Shown here: positions 60,527 to 64,000 of the stretch, one piece after another
How positions within the stretch are numbered: the first letter of the stretch is position 1
Layout: each line of letters starts with the position of its first letter
Assembly (NCBI RefSeq): GCF_000227135.1
Contig: NC_018262.1
Span: 1,250,223 to 1,314,222, forward strand
Origin: Leishmania donovani
Lineage: Eukaryota; Euglenozoa; Kinetoplastea; Trypanosomatida; Trypanosomatidae
DNA: 64,000 nucleotides
Direction: 5' to 3'
Position numbers and translations under genes: made by a program
The notes under the pieces: generated by a model
Databases searched by the model: none
What the model saw: only the letters and a program-made list of their open reading frames with translations
Told to the model about the DNA's origin: nothing

Positions 60527-63500
60527 TCAGCGTTCTACAAAGCCGTGTTTCAGCAGCGCTGCGGCAGAGGGACGTTCGGTGTGGCTCAGGGTCAAGCACC
60601 GTTCAATAAAGCTACGTGCCTCGCCAGTCATCTCGCAAGTGTCCGCGATCACCGGGGTCAAACGGCCGCTCCCGATATTTGCAACAAACGTCTCGGGATC
60701 GGTAAAGGTCTCTGGCGGGTACGGGTAGGTCCCTGTGAGGCACAGGTGCACAATGATGCCCAAGCTCCAGATGTCGCTCGTCGGATGCGCAAGGCCTCTG
60801 CAAGCCTGCGGGGACATGAAGAGGGGCGTCCCGACGACCGACGTGGGCACGTCCGTGACACTTACCTTGTTGCGGCTCGAGTGCTGCTCCGTGAACTCGA
60901 GGCTGGCGTTGCCTGGCACTGTCGTCGACATGCCACTGCTGCCACTGCAGAAGTGCGGTGCCATGATGGAGCGGCCAAAGTCAATTAACTTCACGCGACT
61001 TCGATCCGTTGTGTTGGTGATGATGACGTTGTTGGGCGACAGATCGCGGTGGATGATGCCGCAGTCCCGGTGCAGATAGACCAGCGCGTTCAGCACCTCA
61101 CGCGCGTAGAAGCGTACAACCCCGGGCAGCAGCACCTTGAACTTCTGCAGAACGGTCGCGAGCGTTTCGCAAGCGTACTCCATCGCGAAATACACCGCCT
61201 CGTCGTCCTTCCAGGCACTGACGATGTTGACGACGTTGCGGTGATGCAGCTCCCGCAACAGATCCACTTCGTTCCGCAGCTGCGCCACCTGCTTCGCAGC
61301 ACGGCGGTCCGCACGCTTCACCACAACTAGATAGCCGTCTGGGTGGAAGCCTTGGAAGACCATCACCGTGTTGCTCGAGCTGTTGTCGATGCGCCTCGTA
61401 CAGGAGCAGACCACAGACGATGGCTGCGCCGTCGCACGGTGGCTGCGTCGGGAACGGGAGCGCTGCGCAACAGACATCATCGACAGCTCTTGATTAAGAT
61501 CTGCCTCGCAGGCAGTCTCCGCCTCACTGCGCGCCTCTGTCCTGTCCTGCACAGTAAAGGGTACCATGCTGTCCGCAAAGAGAGGGAGAACCGAGGAGGC
61601 GGCGGCGGTGCTCGCAGAGGCGCGCCGACGCACTGAACCAGAGCGCGCCGACAGAGATTCGTGGCTCACCTCGGACGGGAAGCGGGCGATCGTGGTGTCG
61701 GTCAGCTGGGAGACGCATTGATGCCCCAACAGCCGTGACGACAACTCATCGCTGGTCGGGACCTCCGTCGTAAACTGGGAGCCATGGCGACCGCGTGGTC
61801 GCTCACTCCTGCAACCGCCGCTGTCGCGCCGCCCTCGCGAAGAGCGCAGAGTTGCATTGTCCTTTGCAGATGCACAGGCGGCGACAGGACCCGCCGCATC
61901 GTCTTCCTTTTTCGCTGCCGAGATTAGAATGGAGGCGTGACGTTGCCGCCGGACATCCGACTGCGAAGACCGCAAAACCCCCGAGGTCAGTGGCGTCAGC
62001 GTCGGCATCTCCGGCACACCAGATTCGGCAAGACTCCAACTGTTCGAGAAGAGGCGCGGCCTCGACGCGGTCACGGTGACCGTGCTTTGGTCCGGCTCTG
62101 TCAGAAGTGCGAGCGCGCCCCACTTCCGATCTCCACACGTCACGTCCGGAAATGTAGTGGTCGGGGTCGACGCCTCGAAAACAGAGCGCGTCGCATGAAA
62201 CGAGGACGAGCAGCCGGTGACATTGTCACGCGGCGAAAGAGGCGCAGAGCCGTCCTCGAGCACGTTACGTTCTCCTGAAACAGACTCGGTCCCGGGAGAG
62301 GGTAGCCCGTAACACCTCTGCAAAGAGCTAGGAGGTCTTGCGTCGCCCTCTATCGCCGCCAAGACCTCACGCGGCTGATGCGGGGGCTCCCCCATGGCTC
62401 TGGATCCTACTTGCCCCTCCCGTTGCTCAGCTGACAATACGTAGCGGGTGCGAGCCTGGTATGAGCGGCGCATCAGTGATCGAAAGAACGTCGCCAACTC
62501 GCCCGCGGCGCCACGCGATGGTTGCGGGGAAAATGGCACAAGTACGTTGCTGCTACCGCACTCCCGTTTTCGCAAGCCGCAACTACCGCCTCCGCTCGTC
62601 GCCAGAATAGCTGGCGCGCGAAGCAGATCAGGGCTCGGCGCTCGCGGCGCCTCCTCCTCCTCCCACACAGGAGGTGGGCGGAAATACGACGTCAGAAGAC
62701 TTTCTGCAGCCCACTCGGCAACACCCTCGACCGCACAAGTGAAAGACGGTGCGGTTACTGCCTCTACTGTGGCCTCAGAAACGCGCAGCCGACGCTTACG
62801 CGCGGCGCGCTCCAGAAACCCCGCAACATATCGCAGGTGTGCAGCGGTCCTCGGCAGGCCGCTGCAGCCGCCGCTCTTTCTCCTCCACATTCCCAGTGCA
62901 TCCGCAGCTGCCTTGTACTCGCCGTTGCGCATGGACGCAATGGCGCTATTCATCTGCAGCCGCTGCTCCCTGTCGACGTCGCCGTCGTGCAGCTGGTACA
63001 CCAAAAAGGCCTGCTGACGCAAATCCATCACGTAGTCTACGGGGAGACATTGCGATTCACACGAAGCGTCCGCAAGAAACCCGGCGTGACACAACGCGCC
63101 GTAGTCGAACAGTGCCGCCAGCTCCGCCAGTTGACGGGCAAAGTCGTACTCGACCGTCCCAAAACTGACGTAGAGCCGCCCTTGCATACCGCGCGTGGGG
63201 CATATGTAAGCATCGAAACGGTGCACGGCGATGCCCCACTGCACCGGGGTGCCGCGATACGTCGGCGACCACTCCACAAGCGCCTTTTGTGCTACCACAG
63301 CCAGCGCCACGGCTGCAGGGCTTGCAACCAGAGAGGGGAGTGGAGAGAAGGTATTAAAGGAGAAGACCACTTCAGACACACCCACCTCCGTAACGGCAGC
63401 GCACGACGTCCGCGGCACGGTGCGGAGGCGCTGATGAAACTCGTTCGAGAGTCGCTGCAGCTCCTTCAGCTGCGCCTGCGTCAGGGGCCTCTGCTCCACA

Positions 63501-63985
63501 AGCAGCTCCGCCGGGGCCATGAGACGGCACACCACCACCGTGACCGCCTCTTGCCGCTTGCTCACGTCCACTGGGTGCTGCGGTCGCCGGGAGAAGACGG
63601 CTTCGCTCATTCGATACCGCGATCCGGGTTGCGCTTCATGCGGCGGCCACGGCTCGTTCTCCGTCATGGGCACCGACGCTTGCACGCCAAAAGGGAGCGA
63701 GCGGCGGTTGTTGCTGTTGTGAAAGGGTCCATCAGCCAGCGTCGTCTCTGTCACGGGGAGATCGCCGCTCCCGTTGGTGCCCTCGTTTGGCAAGGCGAGG
63801 CTGCGCCGCTCCGAGAAGAGAAAGGAGCGCCACTCTGCCTGGCTCACCTCTATCGGGCACGTGAGAAGCTTAACAAGCCGACTCACCTCCTCATGCCATC
63901 GGGCGACAAACGGAGAAAACCACTGCGCACGAGAATCGCCGTTGTCGGCCTGCTGTGCCGCCGCGGCAGCGGCGTCGATCGGCAT
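60527..63985 (-). CDS. Large Ser/Thr protein kinase with C-terminal catalytic domain
   Basis: 1152 residues from the ATG at 63983-63985. The frame is still open at the window edge (five more codons), so the true start could lie outside. The kinase domain is at the extreme C-terminus (about 865-1148). The ATP-site lysine is in YLVVVKRAD, the helix-C glutamate in RNEVDLLRELHHRNVV, the catalytic loop is HRDLSPNN, the metal motif DFGRS, the activation segment end GTPLFMSPQA and the F-helix SDIWSLGI. The order and the STE/NEK-like flavour are clear, but the lysine normally following HRDL is serine, the APE/SPE glutamate is glutamine, and the glycine loop is not obvious. The 860-residue N-terminal region is mostly unrecognised: an ordered stretch at about 120-330, then Ser/Arg-rich disorder. 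Substrate and location are unknown. Confidence 0.85.
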   Translation of the reverse strand: MPIDAAAAAAQQADNGDSRAQWFSPFVARWHEEVSRLVKLLTCPIEVSQAEWRSFLFSERRSLALPNEGTNGSGDLPVTETTLADGPFHNSNNRRSLPFGVQASVPMTENEPWPPHEAQPGSRYRMSEAVFSRRPQHPVDVSKRQEAVTVVVCRLMAPAELLVEQRPLTQAQLKELQRLSNEFHQRLRTVPRTSCAAVTEVGVSEVVFSFNTFSPLPSLVASPAAVALAVVAQKALVEWSPTYRGTPVQWGIAVHRFDAYICPTRGMQGRLYVSFGTVEYDFARQLAELAALFDYGALCHAGFLADASCESQCLPVDYVMDLRQQAFLVYQLHDGDVDREQRLQMNSAIASMRNGEYKAAADALGMWRRKSGGCSGLPRTAAHLRYVAGFLERAARKRRLRVSEATVEAVTAPSFTCAVEGVAEWAAESLLTSYFRPPPVWEEEEAPRAPSPDLLRAPAILATSGGGSCGLRKRECGSSNVLVPFSPQPSRGAAGELATFFRSLMRRSYQARTRYVLSAEQREGQVGSRAMGEPPHQPREVLAAIEGDARPPSSLQRCYGLPSPGTESVSGERNVLEDGSAPLSPRDNVTGCSSSFHATRSVFEASTPTTTFPDVTCGDRKWGALALLTEPDQSTVTVTASRPRLFSNSWSLAESGVPEMPTLTPLTSGVLRSSQSDVRRQRHASILISAAKKEDDAAGPVAACASAKDNATLRSSRGRRDSGGCRSERPRGRHGSQFTTEVPTSDELSSRLLGHQCVSQLTDTTIARFPSEVSHESLSARSGSVRRRASASTAAASSVLPLFADSMVPFTVQDRTEARSEAETACEADLNQELSMMSVAQRSRSRRSHRATAQPSSVVCSCTRRIDNSSSNTVMVFQGFHPDGYLVVVKRADRRAAKQVAQLRNEVDLLRELHHRNVVNIVSAWKDDEAVYFAMEYACETLATVLQKFKVLLPGVVRFYAREVLNALVYLHRDCGIIHRDLSPNNVIITNTTDRSRVKLIDFGRSIMAPHFCSGSSGMSTTVPGNASLEFTEQHSSRNKVSVTDVPTSVVGTPLFMSPQACRGLAHPTSDIWSLGIIVHLCLTGTYPYPPETFTDPETFVANIGSGRLTPVIADTCEMTGEARSFIERCLTLSHTERPSAAALLKHGFVER

Positions 63986-64000
63986 CGCGATGTCTTGCCG

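Noticed and set aside
1..64000. CRISPR array, prophage, insertion sequence or bacterial defence system
   Set aside because: No spaced repeats, transposase, integrase or operon structure; gene content and spacers are those of a kinetoplastid nucleus.

Overview
The window looks like one stretch of a trypanosomatid chromosome, most probably Leishmania or a close relative. All 16 credible protein genes lie on the minus strand and none has an intron. They are separated by long, low-complexity spacers rich in CA/GT, polypurine and homopolymer tracts. Read on the coding strand, the polypurine tracts become polypyrimidine tracts followed by AG, as expected for spliced-leader trans-splicing. There is no strand switch, no tRNA or rRNA gene that I can recognise, and no bacterial-type operon signal. 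The block reads as the interior of one polycistronic unit transcribed from position 64000 towards position 1. From memory, the glycosomal glycerol kinase and DEAD-box helicase neighbourhood resembles L. major chromosome 35; I could not check this.

In transcription order the genes are: a large protein kinase (63985-60527, possibly open at the window edge), riboflavin kinase (57546-56995), an EF-hand protein (56139-55333), an unrecognised basic/acidic protein (54620-53076), an inositol polyphosphate kinase (52091-50961), an LC8-type dynein light chain with an N-terminal extension (49095-48574) and a giant EF-hand/WD40 protein (47751-42451). Then come a membrane-anchored protein of unknown function (39887-38091), a DDX3/Ded1-like helicase with a huge RGG N-terminus (36467-33714), a membrane-anchored J-domain protein (28905-27619), glycosomal glycerol kinase ending in AKL (24291-22753) and a multi-barrel lipocalin/FABP-like protein (16780-14312). 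The last four are ubiquitin-activating enzyme E1 (12497-9033), an RBBP6/Mpe1-like 3'-end-processing factor (5671-4448), a complex I NDUFA12/B17.2-like subunit (2907-2092) and isoprenylcysteine carboxyl methyltransferase (1057-257).

The genes do not form one pathway, which is normal for trypanosomatid polycistrons: order does not imply shared function, and control is expected mostly at mRNA level. The spacers hold the less ordinary material. A roughly 500-bp noncoding repeat is present at 18.9-19.5 kb and 58.0-58.5 kb with near identity. A 158-bp direct repeat lies at 25.5 and 25.9 kb. Two spacers contain sequence that could be old SIDER-like retroposon remnants.

Three runs of N (19291-19380, 57754-57852, 58568-58666) are assembly gaps. 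Two are flanked by exact direct repeats (264 and 120 bp) that look like unmerged contig overlaps, so apparent tandem duplications near 57.5-58.8 kb should not be read as biology. The best candidate for something under-described is the 822-residue protein at 14312-16780, which appears to join an AttH/CrtC-type double lipocalin to a C-terminal fatty-acid-binding-protein-like barrel.
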